Positions 34,111 to 46,400 of a DNA stretch of 64,000 nucleotides are shown here, piece by piece; position 1 is the first letter of the stretch; the number at the start of each line of letters is the position of its first letter. This DNA is from Limnomonas spitsbergensis (taxonomy: Eukaryota; Chlorophyta; Chlorophyceae; Chlamydomonadales), in the NCBI GenBank assembly GCA_037349105.1, contig JAYJMM010000118.1, positions 744,001 through 808,000 of the forward strand, in the 5' to 3' direction. The position numbers and the translations under genes were made by a program. The notes beneath the pieces are model-generated. The model was not told where the DNA came from. It saw only the letters and a program-made list of their open reading frames with translations, and did no database searches.

Positions 34111-35271
34111 TTGCTCAGGGGGGGGCAGGACAGGACCACTGTCACGACGTATGGGTGCACCGCACGTATGGGTGGCTTGTACCGCTTTTTGGTTTCGGAT
34201 TTCGTCTGTTTGTGGTACTTAGAAGATGCCTGGCTAACTCCAGGCATTCTTCTCTTCTTACTCAAGTAACATACCGAAGTTGAATCACCCTGCTATCTGT
34301 AAACTGTTCTGGGATTAACGTCCAACTGTGATATTTCGGCCTCTTATCAAGGCCATGACACTGCACTAATAGGAGATCTCTAGTTTACACTACACTGATC
34401 CTATGTCTCCAAGACCACATCATTCAGTAATAGGCCATGATCGTTACACTGATCGAATATCTCTAGTTAACCACTACACTTATTCGTGATCTCTAGCATC
34501 AGCTTCTCTACTTCATCCATCTCAGCTCTATCTCTCGATTATACCCTACACTGTGAGCTTCAACAGTTCTATCTCTAGGCTATAATTCGACACTGTGAGC
34601 TGCTACCCAGGCCTTTTCTGGCTACCAAGTCGATTTACTGCACCAGCAGCCGATCCTCCTCATCAAAGAGTCGCCTCTTCGGCTCCTCCTTTCTCATCAC
34701 TTCGGCTGGATCGACTCTCAAGTCCGTTCCACACCATTTCCTACTGTCAAAAGTTGGCTTCAGTACAACTAGCCCCAGCAGGAACGAGTTCACTTCGCTA
34801 CTTTTGTCAACAGTAAGAGAGGAATCATCAAAGGTTAGTGCAGTAACCCGAGGATTAGTCGAGGATAAACTGTCTGCCAGCAGTTTATCGCTCCTGCACA
34901 CGCTAGTTAACCCCTATAAAGGGCACTTAGCACTCCAATAAGAAGAGAAGAATCATCAAAACATCAAAACATCAGCCGTCAAAACATCAGCCGTAATCTC
35001 GCATGGCTGTGCCCACCTCAAGGATTAAGAGGGTCTTTTTACTGTCCTCTATTAATAATTGCTCCGCCTTCTGAATTTCGGACTGGGGGGGGAGTGTCTT
35101 CTGTGCGCAGTGAAACTTCACGTTCACTGCTGCCTCGTGATACCACCACGTTGGGAAGATGCTATGGCTAAATCATGCACATGTTGCATGGGTATTAAGA
35201 AAGGACAAGGATGACAGCATCTACAAATGCCATGCGTTGCCCACAATATGAATTTCTTCTCCATGACCCAC
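34111..35271. other. Sequence unique to duplication copy 2; possible LTR-like stretch
   Basis: No firm gene. 34370-34610 holds repeated TGATCTCTAG- and CACTGTGAGCT-type motifs, with a ~43-bp imperfect direct repeat at 34528-34604, followed by TATA-like CCCCTATAAAGGGC at 34912-34925. The minus strand 34901-34635 is open for 88 codons (ends DEEDRLLVQ) and unrecognised. The mix of promoter-like and repeat motifs could be part of an LTR, but no matching second LTR or target duplication was found. Confidence 0.3.
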
Positions 35272-35394
35272 CTTGACCGTTTGCATGAGGATTTGCCTGC
35301 CGCCGCCTCCATGTTGGTCCCACCAGGGAAAGTTCTTGCACTCATTCTCCACCGTCTGCAGAGCCGCGTGGTCATCAAAAAAATTCACGTGGAT
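35272..35394 (-). CDS. Unrecognised 41-codon exon candidate
   Basis: Minus strand: acceptor TCCTTCCAG, 123 nt without a stop, donor GTGGGT, phase 0 at both ends. It encodes IHVNFFDDHAALQTVENECK followed by NFPWWDQHGGGGRQ and ILMQTVK. Composition and borders look like a real internal exon. I do not recognise the family and found no neighbouring exon with confidence. Confidence 0.4.
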
Positions 35395-36788
35395 CTGGAA
35401 GGAGGGCAGAGACAGAGGAGGACAGAGGACATAGCAACTGGTCTAAGATACTGGGAGCAGAATCACTCATTCGTTTGTGGAAATATCTGATGTTCAAGTG
35501 ATGGTGGGTAGCTGAGATGCAAACTACAGAAGTCAGTGATAGCTCAGAATTTCCAGAGATTTGACACCGCTCAGGCATCATCAAAAAGAAAGATTGTCAG
35601 ATTGCCCTCTACATTCAAGGTTCTCAGGAAGGGTGAGAACAACAGCTAGTATCTCTTGCATCCATGTGCATGATATCTCTCTCCCTTGCAAAGCGTCTCA
35701 TACTCTCATGCTGACGCACGAATCTGGATCGTGCACAATTTACATTGTCTTAGTTCAAATCCCAATGCAGATCTGCGGCCATTTCATGATCTGCACTTCA
35801 ATGGGCAGATATAAGCAGGCAGGTCCTGCCAGGAACTATCGTCCTCATTGGCAACTCGGATTCCGTTGCTCATCAGCCGCTGCCAGAAGAGGAACAAGCG
35901 AGGTCAGTCAGAGCCACATGGCTTGAACCTGCTTTAAAGTCCATCTTGTGAGAGCAGAGCGCTGCTCATCCATTGCACCACATGAGCAACAATGTTATCA
36001 AGCCATGTTGGTATGTAGACTTGTCCCCACAATACGAATGCCCCACACTGATGAGGCAGACAGGCAGTTGTTTTGAATGGCCTGATGCAGCAAGCCCTGC
36101 TATTTTGACTACCAGCCGTACTTAGGCCGATCAAGATTTGGTCCCATCTGTCCTGAGGTGGTCTTGCAGCAGCTATGCACGGGTAGTTTGGCCCACTAGC
36201 CATATGCATGCCAGGATGAATTCCCCATACGTAGGCCCACGCAGTGGCGGCCTCTCCAAGGTGGTCTAGAGCACACTAGAATATATACAGGCTCACATGG
36301 TACAAATGGTGGGGTACCGGGCAGCACTGCTGGCATCTCCCCCTGACAGGGGCACTGCATGAAACCCCATATGCAGTCAATGCGGCGGCTGCATGTTAAT
36401 AAGTTTAGAATGGTGCTTACCCGCTGGGTCCTGCTGAATGCTCGGCCGTGCGGGGCTGTGAGGTGATGAACAAGCTCTATTCCAGCTACCATGCACAGCC
36501 AGGACCATGGTGCAGCCATGCCCCCCTCCTATATGAGGGGGGCAGGAATAGACAGGGGGGGCGAGAGGATTGTTTGGCGGTTTCGATCCCTGGACAATTG
36601 GGTTTGGATGCCACCATCGTGAAACCCCTGGACCACTTCCCCCTTGAGCATGAAGTTGACCAGTCCAACTTCGTACTCAAACAACCTCAAACACTCTTGT
36701 CCATGCTTCTCCCTCCATGCATGCTACCGGCCGGGTACAACCGGTACCCATAAATAGTCTGGTCAAAACATTTCCCCCCCAGCCATAC
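35395..36788. other. No firmly supported gene
   Basis: Minus strand 36496-36425 could be another exon (ELVHHLTAPHGRAFSRTQR before donor GTAAGC at 36421), but its acceptor and partners are unclear. Otherwise only short frames. Confidence 0.3.
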
Positions 36789-37048
36789 CCGTGCCTTGAT
36801 GTAGCTGGGTAGAGGCAGCGGCTTCAGCAGATGGGCCTGCCGCTCTTCCACCCGGGTGCCTGGCGCTGCCGGTGGCTGCTGCATAATCGGGGGCGACTGT
36901 ATCTGTTGCTGTTGTGGGAGTGGCTGCTGGATCTGGGGCGGCTGATGCAAGGGCAGGTGCTGCTGCTGCTGTGGGGGAATCGATGGGGGATGCTGATGCT
37001 GCTGCGGAGGAAACGACGGGGGATGCTGATGCTGCTGACGCCCTATGT
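36789..37048 (-). CDS. Gln/Pro-rich exon candidate
   Basis: Minus strand between acceptor GGACCCAG and donor GTATGG, 260 nt open in one frame. It encodes HQHPPSFPPQQHQHPPSIPP, then QQQQHLPLHQPPQIQQPLPQ, and ends VEERQAHLLKPLPLPSYIKAR. The other two frames of the same stretch are Ala-rich or mixed. Gln/Pro-rich tracts are frequent in algal regulatory proteins. Function and gene not recognised. Confidence 0.35.
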
Positions 37049-37771
37049 CTGGGTCCAGGATAATGGAAGGTTGCCAGGACCTTAAACGACCCCCGCCTGT
37101 CCTGCCAGACCCAGGCCAGGATAGTCCCGGCTGCTGTTGCTGCTGTGGCTGAGAGCATTGCGGCTACCTGTCGCATGCTGAAGCCTGCTGCGCCTCTGCC
37201 TGACCCTGAGGAGGGCCCTGCTGCTGCTGCGGCGGCTGGATGGGCTTGACCTTGTCCAGCAGGATGAGCCTGGAACAGAGCCTGTGTAAGATGTGGCTGA
37301 AAGACCAGCATCTGCCGCGCAGCTGCCCGGTTCTACTGCACCAACACCTTCATCTGTGTTGGCATGACCTCAAAACAGCTGGATCGGGCTGTTGCTGCCC
37401 AGTACATTGTCAAGAGTTTCCTGTGAGGCACATCCGTGATCATCGCTCATCAACATGCCGTCCACCAATGGCGGGTCTGGACACTGGGCTGGGGAGCTTC
37501 GTGGGTTGTTTCGCAACAGCTTTGGATTGAGGTGGGGATCCGATTTAGTTGGGGACAGTCCACATGTGCGAATTATTAGCACTACACCCTTAAAGCTAAC
37601 ATTTGGGGATGCAAATGATGGCGCGGCTCTTAATTGTGTTGCATTGTCACCATGGAGTTTCATGGCCTATGAGCGCAATTGATATGCTCAGCAGCAAAGC
37701 GAGCTCAAATATTGTCAATCAGCATTTTATTCTAGTGTGTGCTAGACCAGCTTTGGGGGGCTGCCGGGTGG

Positions 37772-37858
37772 CCACTGCTGGGTCGTTTGGTATCTAACCT
37801 TCACCGGCCTACATACAACAGGTCGCCCAAGCAGCAAGGCACGCTCCACCCAGCCCTG
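37772..37858. repeat. Solitary diverged satellite monomer (copy 2)
   Basis: Aligns to one satellite monomer: CACTGCTGGG, TTTGGTATCT, AACCTTCACCGGCCTAC, AGGTCGCCCAAGCAGCA and CCACCCAGCCCTG. It is closest to the TTACCTTCACC monomer form. About 2.6 kb from array 2, on the opposite side of the kinase exon. Confidence 0.65.
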
Positions 37859-38499
37859 CATGTCGTAGTTCGGGCTGTGGCTGAATTGCTACCATTATAG
37901 TAACCGCATGTGCGTGTGGCCGACAGGAGCTGCTAGGTTTCATTGGTGGTGGACAGTAGGAAGCGTTTTGGCAGACAGATGAAGGACATAAAATTTACAT
38001 TATACAGGATATGAGGAGCATGATACCAACCTTACTCCTTATTGCTCATACATGTCACGAGTACATACCGCACTTATACTCCAGAATTTTGAAATATGTG
38101 AAAATCATCAAGCCAGCAGAGAAAAACAAACGACGGCGGGCAATAATCGTACAGGAGTTACTACATGCTATACCACCTGACATATACTGATGATATCAAC
38201 AGGAAGGCAGAGTAACGACACGGTTCTCAAGTACGGGTACAAGAAATCCTCGTCATGACACGTTATGAGCGAACTGTTATGTCATGATTATGGTGGACAC
38301 CAGAAGTCCAAACAATCCCACCATCATGAAATGGATGAGTGCAGGTCATAAAACAAGGTAATAACGCATGGGCACGCATCGACAACTAACCAGGGGAGTC
38401 AATGAGATTGTAAGCATATGCCTTCATTGCTGGGTTGTAACGTCAACAAGCCCCTAGGCGTGGAAGGTGAGGTACAATTATCACGATTAAATGTGATCG

Positions 38500-40188
38500 T
38501 CAAAAGCTCAGTGCCCCGATCCCCATTGTAGAGGCCAGACCATCTCTGTACCCTGTTGTTGCTGCAGCTCCAACAAGCAGTGGCGTCGTTGCAGATGAAG
38601 GCAGTATCCACAAACCCCGCATCAGAGTAAGGGGAACTGCAGGGTCAGCGTGCCCCCCCATCAGGGTGGGGGACTCCGCCGGGGCGACCGGCCCACCGCC
38701 TGCTGCTGCTGCTGCGGAGACAGGCACCAGTGTTCCCCATGGTCCAGGCATCCAGCAGCCCGGCATCAGGGTGGGGGACGCTGGAGGGGCGGCTGGCCCA
38801 CCGCCTGCTGCTGCTGCTGCTGCTGCCGGGACAGGTACCAGTGTCCCCCCTGGTCCAAGTAACCAGCGACCCCCCTTCAGGGTGGGAGACGCTGGAGGGG
38901 CGTCCAGCCCACCGCCTGCTGCTGCTGCTGCTGCTGCTACAGGGACAGGCTCCAGTTTTCCACCTGGGCCAAAAATCCAGCGCCCCCCCATCAGGGTAGG
39001 GGACGCTGGAGGGGCGGCCGGCTCACCGCTTCCTGCTGCTGCTGCTACCGGGACAGGCTCCAGTTTTCCTCCTGGGCCAAATAACCAGCGCCCCCCCACC
39101 AGGGTGGGGGACGCTGGAGGGGCGGCCGGCTCACCGCCTGCTGCTGCTCCTGCTGCTGCCGGGACATGTTCCAGTTTTCCTCCTGGGCCAAATAACCAGC
39201 GCCCCCCCATCAGGGTGGGGGACGCTGGAGGGGCGGCCGGCTCACCGCCTGCTGCTGCTGCTGCTGCTGCCGGGACAGGCTCCAGTTTTCCTCCTGGGCC
39301 AAATAACCAGCGCCCCCCCATCAGGGTGGGGGACGCTGGAGGGGCGGCCGGCTCACTGCCTGCTGCTGCTGCTCCTGCTGCTACCGGGACAGGCTCCAGT
39401 TTTCCTCCTGGGCCAAATAACCAGCGCCCCCCCATCAGGGTGGGGGACGCTGGAGGGGCGGCCAGCTCACCGCCTGCTGCTGCTGCTGCTGCTGCTGCCG
39501 GGACAGGCTCCAGTTCCCCCCCTGGGCCAAATAACCAGCGCCCCCCCATCAGGGTGGGGGACGCTGGAGGGGCGGCCGGCTCACTGCCTGCTGCTGCTGC
39601 TGCTGCTACCGGGACAGGCTCCAGTTTTCCTCCTGGGCCAAATAACCAGCGCCCCCCCATCAGGGTGGGGGACGCTGGAGGGGCGGCCAGCTCACCGCCT
39701 GCTGCTGCTGCTGCTGCTTCCGGGACAGGCTCCAGTTCCCCACCTGGGCCAAGTAACCAGCGCCCCCCCATCAGGGTGGGTGACTCTGCAGGGGCGGCCG
39801 GGCCACCGCCTGCTGCTGCTGTAGCTGTGGGCATGGTGCATACCGGTGTGCTCACATCAACCGGTGCTAGGGTGATGATCAATCGCAGATCCCTGACCAC
39901 CTGCGCCATGTTCGGCCTGCCCTGGGGCTCCTTCTTGATGCACGCCGCGATGAGCGTCTGCAAGCGGCATGACCCCTCAGGGCCGAGGGGGGCCACGTCA
40001 GCCACATCCAGCTTCAGGTTAGGCTGCAGGCCTTTGCTGAGGGCCGCGTCCATGAAGTTCCCGGCCTGCTCCCTGCTGAAGCCAGCGTCCATCATAGCCT
40101 TGTACAGGTGGTAGCAAGGGTCCGGCAGCATAGTGAAGATGGCATACAGCATGCGGCCGAAGGACAGAACATCCGCCTTCCGGGACAC
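38500..40188 (-). CDS. Kinase B: last exon of a protein-kinase-like paralog (partial gene)
   Basis: Begins after acceptor CCTCCTAG with V-S-R-K-A-D-V and continues LSFGRMLYAIFTMLPDPCYH, a helix-rich C-lobe, and CIKKEPQGRPNMAQVV (subdomain XI with its conserved Arg), ending the kinase part at about residue 110. The first ~140 residues differ from kinase A at about eight positions. Ten ~37-residue repeats follow (PTLMGGRWLFGPGGKLEPVP plus Ala runs). The end is a unique tail (HADPAVPLTLMRGLWILPSS; YRDGLASTMGIGALSF) with the stop at 38500. Unlike kinase A the frame is intact to the tail. The catalytic loop and activation segment must come from upstream exons, by analogy beyond the satellite array at the right, outside the window. 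It cannot be judged whether B is an active kinase. Confidence 0.7.
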   Translation of the reverse strand: MSRKADVLSFGRMLYAIFTMLPDPCYHLYKAMMDAGFSREQAGNFMDAALSKGLQPNLKLDVADVAPLGPEGSCRLQTLIAACIKKEPQGRPNMAQVVRDLRLIITLAPVDVSTPVCTMPTATAAAGGGPAAPAESPTLMGGRWLLGPGGELEPVPEAAAAAAGGELAAPPASPTLMGGRWLFGPGGKLEPVPVAAAAAAGSEPAAPPASPTLMGGRWLFGPGGELEPVPAAAAAAAAGGELAAPPASPTLMGGRWLFGPGGKLEPVPVAAGAAAAGSEPAAPPASPTLMGGRWLFGPGGKLEPVPAAAAAAAGGEPAAPPASPTLMGGRWLFGPGGKLEHVPAAAGAAAGGEPAAPPASPTLVGGRWLFGPGGKLEPVPVAAAAGSGEPAAPPASPTLMGGRWIFGPGGKLEPVPVAAAAAAAGGGLDAPPASPTLKGGRWLLGPGGTLVPVPAAAAAAAGGGPAAPPASPTLMPGCWMPGPWGTLVPVSAAAAAGGGPVAPAESPTLMGGHADPAVPLTLMRGLWILPSSATTPLLVGAAATTGYRDGLASTMGIGALSF

Positions 40189-40477
40189 CTAGGAGGGGCA
40201 ACAGGCGCCAAGGAACCGGTAAGTCAGCAAAGTAATGGTGCAGATCCTTGCATCATGACCGCAATAGGTACTCACTGACTGGCAGCTTATGCATGTGCAC
40301 TAGCAATGCTTGGGGAACAAAATTCCAGCTGCGCTCAACCATGATCATGAGATGGGTCCAAATGATTAAGATTATGCAAAGGGTCTAAATGATTGTGCAA
40401 AGTGTCCAAAGAAACAGGGGTATCATGGCACTAATTTGGTTGTGCGCCGTACCCCCTTCAATGAGCTGTTGGGCAGA

Positions 40478-43400
40478 CACATGCACTGGGCTGGCAGGTA
40501 TCTACCCTTGACCAGCCTACAGTAGGTGGCCCAAGCAGCAGGGCTTGCTGCGCCAGGCCCCATCACATGCACTGGGCTGGCAGGTATCTACCCTTGACCA
40601 GCCTACAGTAGGTGGCCCAAGCAGCAGGGCTTGTTGGGCCAGGCCCCATCACATGCACTGGGCTGGCAGGTATCTTCCCTTGACCAGCCTACAGTAGGTG
40701 ACCCAAGCAGCAGGGCTTGCTGCGCCAGGCCCCATCACATGCACTGGGCTGGCAGGTGTCCTACCCTTGACCAGCCTACAGTAGGTGACCCAAGCAGCAG
40801 GGCTTGCTGCGCCAGGCCCCATCACATGCACTGGGCTGGCAGGTATCTACCCTTGACCAGCCTACAGTAGGTGGCCCAAGCAGCAGGGCTTGCTGCGCCA
40901 GGCCCCATCACATGCATTGGGCTGGCAGGTATCTACCCTTGACCAGCCTACAGTAGGTGGCCCAAGCAGCAGGGCTTGCTGCGCCAGGCCCCATCACATG
41001 CACTGGGCTGGCAGGTATCTACCCTTGACCAGCCTACAGTAAGTGGCCCAAGCAGCAGGGCTTGCTGCGCCAGGCCCCATCACATGCACTGGGCTGGCAG
41101 GTATCTACCCTTGACCAGCCTACAGTAAGTGGCCCAAGCAGCAGGGCTTGCTGCGCCAGGCCCCATCACATGCACTGGGCTGGCAGGTATCTACCCTTGA
41201 CCAGCCTACAGTAGGTGACCCAAGCAGCAGGGCTTGCTGCGCCAGGCCCCATCACATGCACTGGGCTGGCAGGTATCTACCCTTGACCAGCCTACAGTAG
41301 GTGACCCAAGCAGCAGGGCTTGCTGCGCCAGGCCCCATCACATGCATTGGGCTGGCAGGTATCTACCCTTGACCAGCCTACAGTAGGTGGCCCAAGCAGC
41401 AGGGCTTGCTGCGCCAGGCCCCATCACATGCACTGGGCTGGCAGGTGTCCTACCCTTGACCAGCCTACAGTAGGTGGCCCAAGCAGCAGGGCTTGCTGCG
41501 CCAGGCCCCATCACATGCACTGGGCTGGCAGTGTCCTACCCTTGACCAGCCTACAGTAGGTGGCCCAAGCAGCAGGGCTTGCTGCGCCAGGCCCCATCAC
41601 ATGCACTGGGCTGGCAGGTATCTACCCTTGACCAGCCTACAGTAGGTGGCCCAAGCAGCAGGGCTTGCTGCGCCAGGCCCCATCACATGCACTGGGCTGG
41701 TAGTGTCCTACCCTTGACCAGCCTACAGTAGGTGACCCAAGCAGCAGGGCTTGTTGCGCCAGGCCCCATCACATGCACTGGGCTGGCAGGTATCTACCCT
41801 TGACCAGCCTACAGTAGGTGACCCAAGCAGCAGGGCTTGTTGCGCCAGGCCCCATCACATGCACTGGGCTGGCAGGTATCTACCCTTGACCAGCCTACAG
41901 TAAGTGGCCCAAGCAGCAGGGCTTGTTGCGCCATGCCCCATCACATGCACTGGGCTGGCAGGTGTCCTACCCTTGACCAGCCTACAGTAGGTGGCCCAAG
42001 CAGCAGGGCTTGCTGCACCAGGCCCCATCACATGCACTGGGCTGGCAGGTATCTACCCTTGACCGGCCTACAGTAGGTGGCCCAAGCAGCAGGGCTTGCT
42101 GCGCCGGGCCCCATCACATGCACTGGGCTGGCAGGTATCTACCCTTGACCAGCCTACAGTAGGTGACCCAAGCAGCAGGGCTTGTTGCGCCAGGCCCCAT
42201 CACATGCACTGGGCTGGTAGTGTCCTACCCTTGACCAGCCTACAGTAGGTGGCCCAAGCAGCAGGGCTTGCTGCGCCAGGCCCCATCACATGCACTGGGC
42301 TGGCAGGTATCTACCCTTGACCAGCCGACATTAGGTGGCCCAAGCAGCAGGGCTTGTTGCGCCGGGCCCCATCACATGCACTGGGCTGGCAGGTGTCCTA
42401 CCCTTGACCAGCCTACAGTAGGTGACCCAAGCAGCAGGGCTTGCTGCGCCAGGCCCCATCACATGCACTGGGCTGGCAGGTATCTACCCTTGACCAGCCG
42501 ACATTAGGTGGCCCAAGCAGCAGGGCTTGTTGCGCCGGGCCCCATCACATGCACTGGGCTGGCAGGTGTCCTACCCTTGACCAGCCTACAGTAGGTGGCC
42601 CACGCAGCAGGGCTTGCTGCGCCAGGCCCCATCACATGCACTGGGCTGGTAGTGTCCTACCCTTGACCAGCCTACAGTAGGTGGCCCAAGCAGCAGGGCT
42701 GGCTGCGCCAGGCCCCATCACATGCACTGGGCTGGCAGGTGTCATACCCTTGACCAGCCTACAGTAGGTGGCCCAAGCAGCAGGGCTTGCTGCGCCAGGC
42801 CCCATCACATGCACTGGGCTGGCAGGTATCTACCCTTGACCAGCCTACAGTAGGTGGCCCAAGCAGCAGGGCTTGCTGCGCCAGGCCCCATCACATGCAC
42901 TGGGCTGGCAGGTATCTACCCTTGACCAGCCTACAGTAGGTGGCCCAAGCAGCAGGGCTTGCTGCGCCAGGCCCCATCACATGCACTGGGCTGGCAGGTA
43001 TCTACCCTTGACCAGCCTACAGTAGGTGGCCCAAGCAGCAGGGCTTGCTGCGCCAGGCCCCATCACATGCACTGGGCTGGTAGTGTCCTACCCTTGACCA
43101 GCCTACAGTAGGTGACCCAAGCAGCAGGGCTTGCTGCACCAGGCCCCATCACATGCACTGGGCTGGCAGGTATCTACCCTTGACCAGCCTACAGTAGGTG
43201 GCCCAAGCAGCAGGGCTTGCTGCGCCAGGCCCCATCACATGCACTGGGCTGGCAGGTGTCTACCCTTGACCAGCCTACAGTAGGTGGCCCAAGCAGCAGG
43301 GCTTGCTGCGCCAGGCCCCATCACATGCACTGGGCTGGCAGGTATCTACCCTTGACCAGCCTACAGTAGGTGGCCCAAGCAGCAGGGCTTGCTGCGCCAG

Positions 43401-46400
43401 GCCCCATCACATGCACTGGGCTGGTAGTGTCCTACCCTTGACCAGCCTACAGTATAGGTGGCCCAAGCAGCAGGGCTTGCTGCGCCAGGCCCCATCACAT
43501 GCACTGGGCTGGCAGGTATCTACCCTTGACCAGCCTACAGTAGGTGGCCCAAGCAGCAGGGCTTGCTGCGCCGGGCCCCATCACATGCACTGGGCTGGTA
43601 GTGTCCTACCCTTGACCAGCCTACAGTAGGTGACCCAAGCAGCAGGGCTTGCTGCACCAGGCCCCATCACATGCACTGGGCTGGCAGGTATCTACCCTTG
43701 ACCAGCCTACAGTAGGTGGCCCAAGCAGCAGGGCTTGCTGCGCCAGGCCCCATCACATGCACTGGGCTGGCAGGTGTCTACCCTTGACCAGCCTACAGTA
43801 GGTGGCCCAAGCAGCAGGGCTTGCTGCGCCAGGCCCCATCACATGCACTGGGCTGGCAGGTATCTACCCTTGACCAGCCTACAGTAGGTGGCCCAAGCAG
43901 CAGGGCTTGCTGCGCCAGGCCCCATCACATGCACTGGGCTGGTAGTGTCCTACCCTTGACCAGCCTACAGTATAGGTGGCCCAAGCAGCAGGGCTTGCTG
44001 CGCCAGGCCCCATCACATGCACTGGGCTGGCAGGTATCTACCCTTGACCAGCCTACAGTAGGTGGCCCAAACAGCAGGTCTTGCTGCGCCAGGCCCCATC
44101 ACATGCACTGGGCTGGCAGGTGTCCTACCCTTGACCAGCCTACAGTAGGTGACCCAAGCAGCAGGGCTTGCTGCGCCAGGCCCCATCACATGCACTGGGC
44201 TGGCAGGTATCTACCCTTGACCAGCCGACATTAGGTGGCCCAAGCAGCAGGGCTTGCTGCGCCAGGCCCCATCACATGCACTGGGCTGGTAGTGTCCTAC
44301 CCTTGACCAGCCTACAGTATAGGTGGCCCAAGCAGCAGGGCTTGCTGCGCCAGGCCCCATCACATGCACTGGGCTGGCAGGTATCTACCCTTGACCAGCC
44401 TACAGTAGGTGGCCCAAGCAGCAGGGCTTGCTGCGCCGGGCCCCATCACATGCACTGGGCTGGTAGTGTCCTACCCTTGACCAGCCTACAGTAGGTGACC
44501 CAAGCAGCAGGGCTTGCTGCACCAGGCCCCATCACATGCACTGGGCTGGCAGGTATCTACCCTTGACCAGCCTACAGTAGGTGGCCCAAGCAGCAGGGCT
44601 TGCTGCGCCAGGCCCCATCACATGCACTGGGCTGGCAGGTGTCTACCCTTGACCAGCCTACAGTAGGTGGCCCAAGCAGCAGGGCTTGCTGCGCCAGGCC
44701 CCATCACATGCACTGGGCTGGCAGGTATCTACCCTTGACCAGCCTACAGTAGGTGGCCCAAGCAGCAGGGCTTGCTGCGCCAGGCCCCATCACATGCACT
44801 GGGCTGGTAGTGTCCTACCCTTGACCAGCCTACAGTATAGGTGGCCCAAGCAGCAGGGCTTGCTGCGCCAGGCCCCATCACATGCACTGGGCTGGCAGGT
44901 ATCTACCCTTGACCAGCCTACAGTAGGTGGCCCAAACAGCAGGTCTTGCTGCGCCAGGCCCCATCACATGCACTGGGCTGGCAGGTGTCCTACCCTTGAC
45001 CAGCCTACAGTAGGTGACCCAAGCAGCAGGGCTTGCTGCGCCAGGCCCCATCACATGCACTGGGCTGGCAGGTATCTACCCTTGACCAGCCGACATTAGG
45101 TGGCCCAAGCAGCAGGGCTTGCTGCGCCAGGCCCCATCACATGCACTGGGCTGGTAGTGTCCTACCCTTGACCAGCCTACAGTAGGTGGCCCAAGCAGCA
45201 GGGCTTGCTGCGCCAGGCCCCATCACATGCACTGGGCTGGCAGGTATCTACCCTTGACCAGCCTACAGTAGGTGGTCCAAGCAGCAGGGCTTGCTGCGCC
45301 AGGCCCCATCACATGCACTGGGCTGGCAGGTATCTACCCTTGACCAGCCTACAGTAGGTGGCCCAAGCAGCAGGGCTTGCTGCGCCGGGCCCCATCACAT
45401 GCACTGGGCTGGCAGGTATCTACCCTTGACCAGCCTACAGTAGGTGGCCCAAGCAGCAGGGCTTGTTGCGCCAGGCCCCATCACATGCACTGGGCTGGCA
45501 GGTGTCCTACCCTTGACCAGCCTACAGTAGGTGGCCCAAGCAGCAGGGCTTGCTGCACCAGGCCCCATCACATGCACTGGGCTGGCAGGTATCTACCCTT
45601 GACCGGCCTACAGTAGGTGGCCCAAGCAGCAGGGCTTGCTGCGCCGGGCCCCATCACATGCACTGGGCTGGCAGGTGTCCTACCCTTGACCAGCCTACAG
45701 TAGGTGACCCAAGCAGCAGGGCTTGTTGCGCCAGGCCCCATCACATGCACTGGGCTGGCAGGTGTCCTACCCTTGACCAGCCTACAGTAGGTGGCCCACG
45801 CAGCAGGGCTTGCTGCGCCAGGCCCCATCACATGCACTGGGCTGGCAGGTATCTACCCTTGACCAGCCTACAGTAGGTGACCCAAGCAGCAGGGCTTGCT
45901 GCGCCAGGCCCCATCACATGCACTGGGCTGGCAGGTATCTACCCTTGACCAGCCTACAGTAGGTGACCCAAGCAGCAGGGCTTGCTGCGCCAGGCCCCAT
46001 CACATGCACTGGGCTGGCAGGTATCTACCCTTGACCAGCCTACAGTAGGTGACCCAAGCAGCAGGGCTTGCTGCGCCAGGCCCCATCACATGCATTGGGC
46101 TGGCAGGTATCTACCCTTGACCAGCCTACAGTAGGTGGCCCAAGCAGCAGGGCTTGCTGCGCCAGGCCCCATCACATGCACTGGGCTGGCAGGTGTCCTA
46201 CCCTTGACCAGCCTACAGTAGGTGGCCCAAGCAGCAGGGCTTGCTGCGCCAGGCCCCATCACATGCACTGGGCTGGCAGGTGTCCTACCCTTGACCAGCC
46301 TACAGTAGGTGGCCCAAGCAGCAGGGCTTGCTGCGCCAGGCCCCATCACATGCACTGGGCTGGCAGGTATCTACCCTTGACCAGCCTACAGTAGGTGGCC

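Larger units (their letters stand above)
37280..40477. repeat. Duplicated segment B, copy 2 (contains kinase B exon)
   Basis: Counterpart of 15766-18835, with the same start (CTGTGTAAGATGTGGCTG) and the same junction with the satellite. Noncoding flanks are nearly identical to copy 1. The kinase repeat region differs in sequence and copy number. Confidence 0.85.

Noticed and set aside
36540..36610. Possible tRNA (GGTTTCGATCCCTGG looks like a T-arm)
   Set aside because: No matching acceptor stem, D-arm or anticodon arm could be folded around it.
38666..40114. 482-codon plus-strand frame opposite kinase B
   Set aside because: Antisense of the GC-rich repeat exon. The minus strand has the kinase motifs and the splice acceptor.
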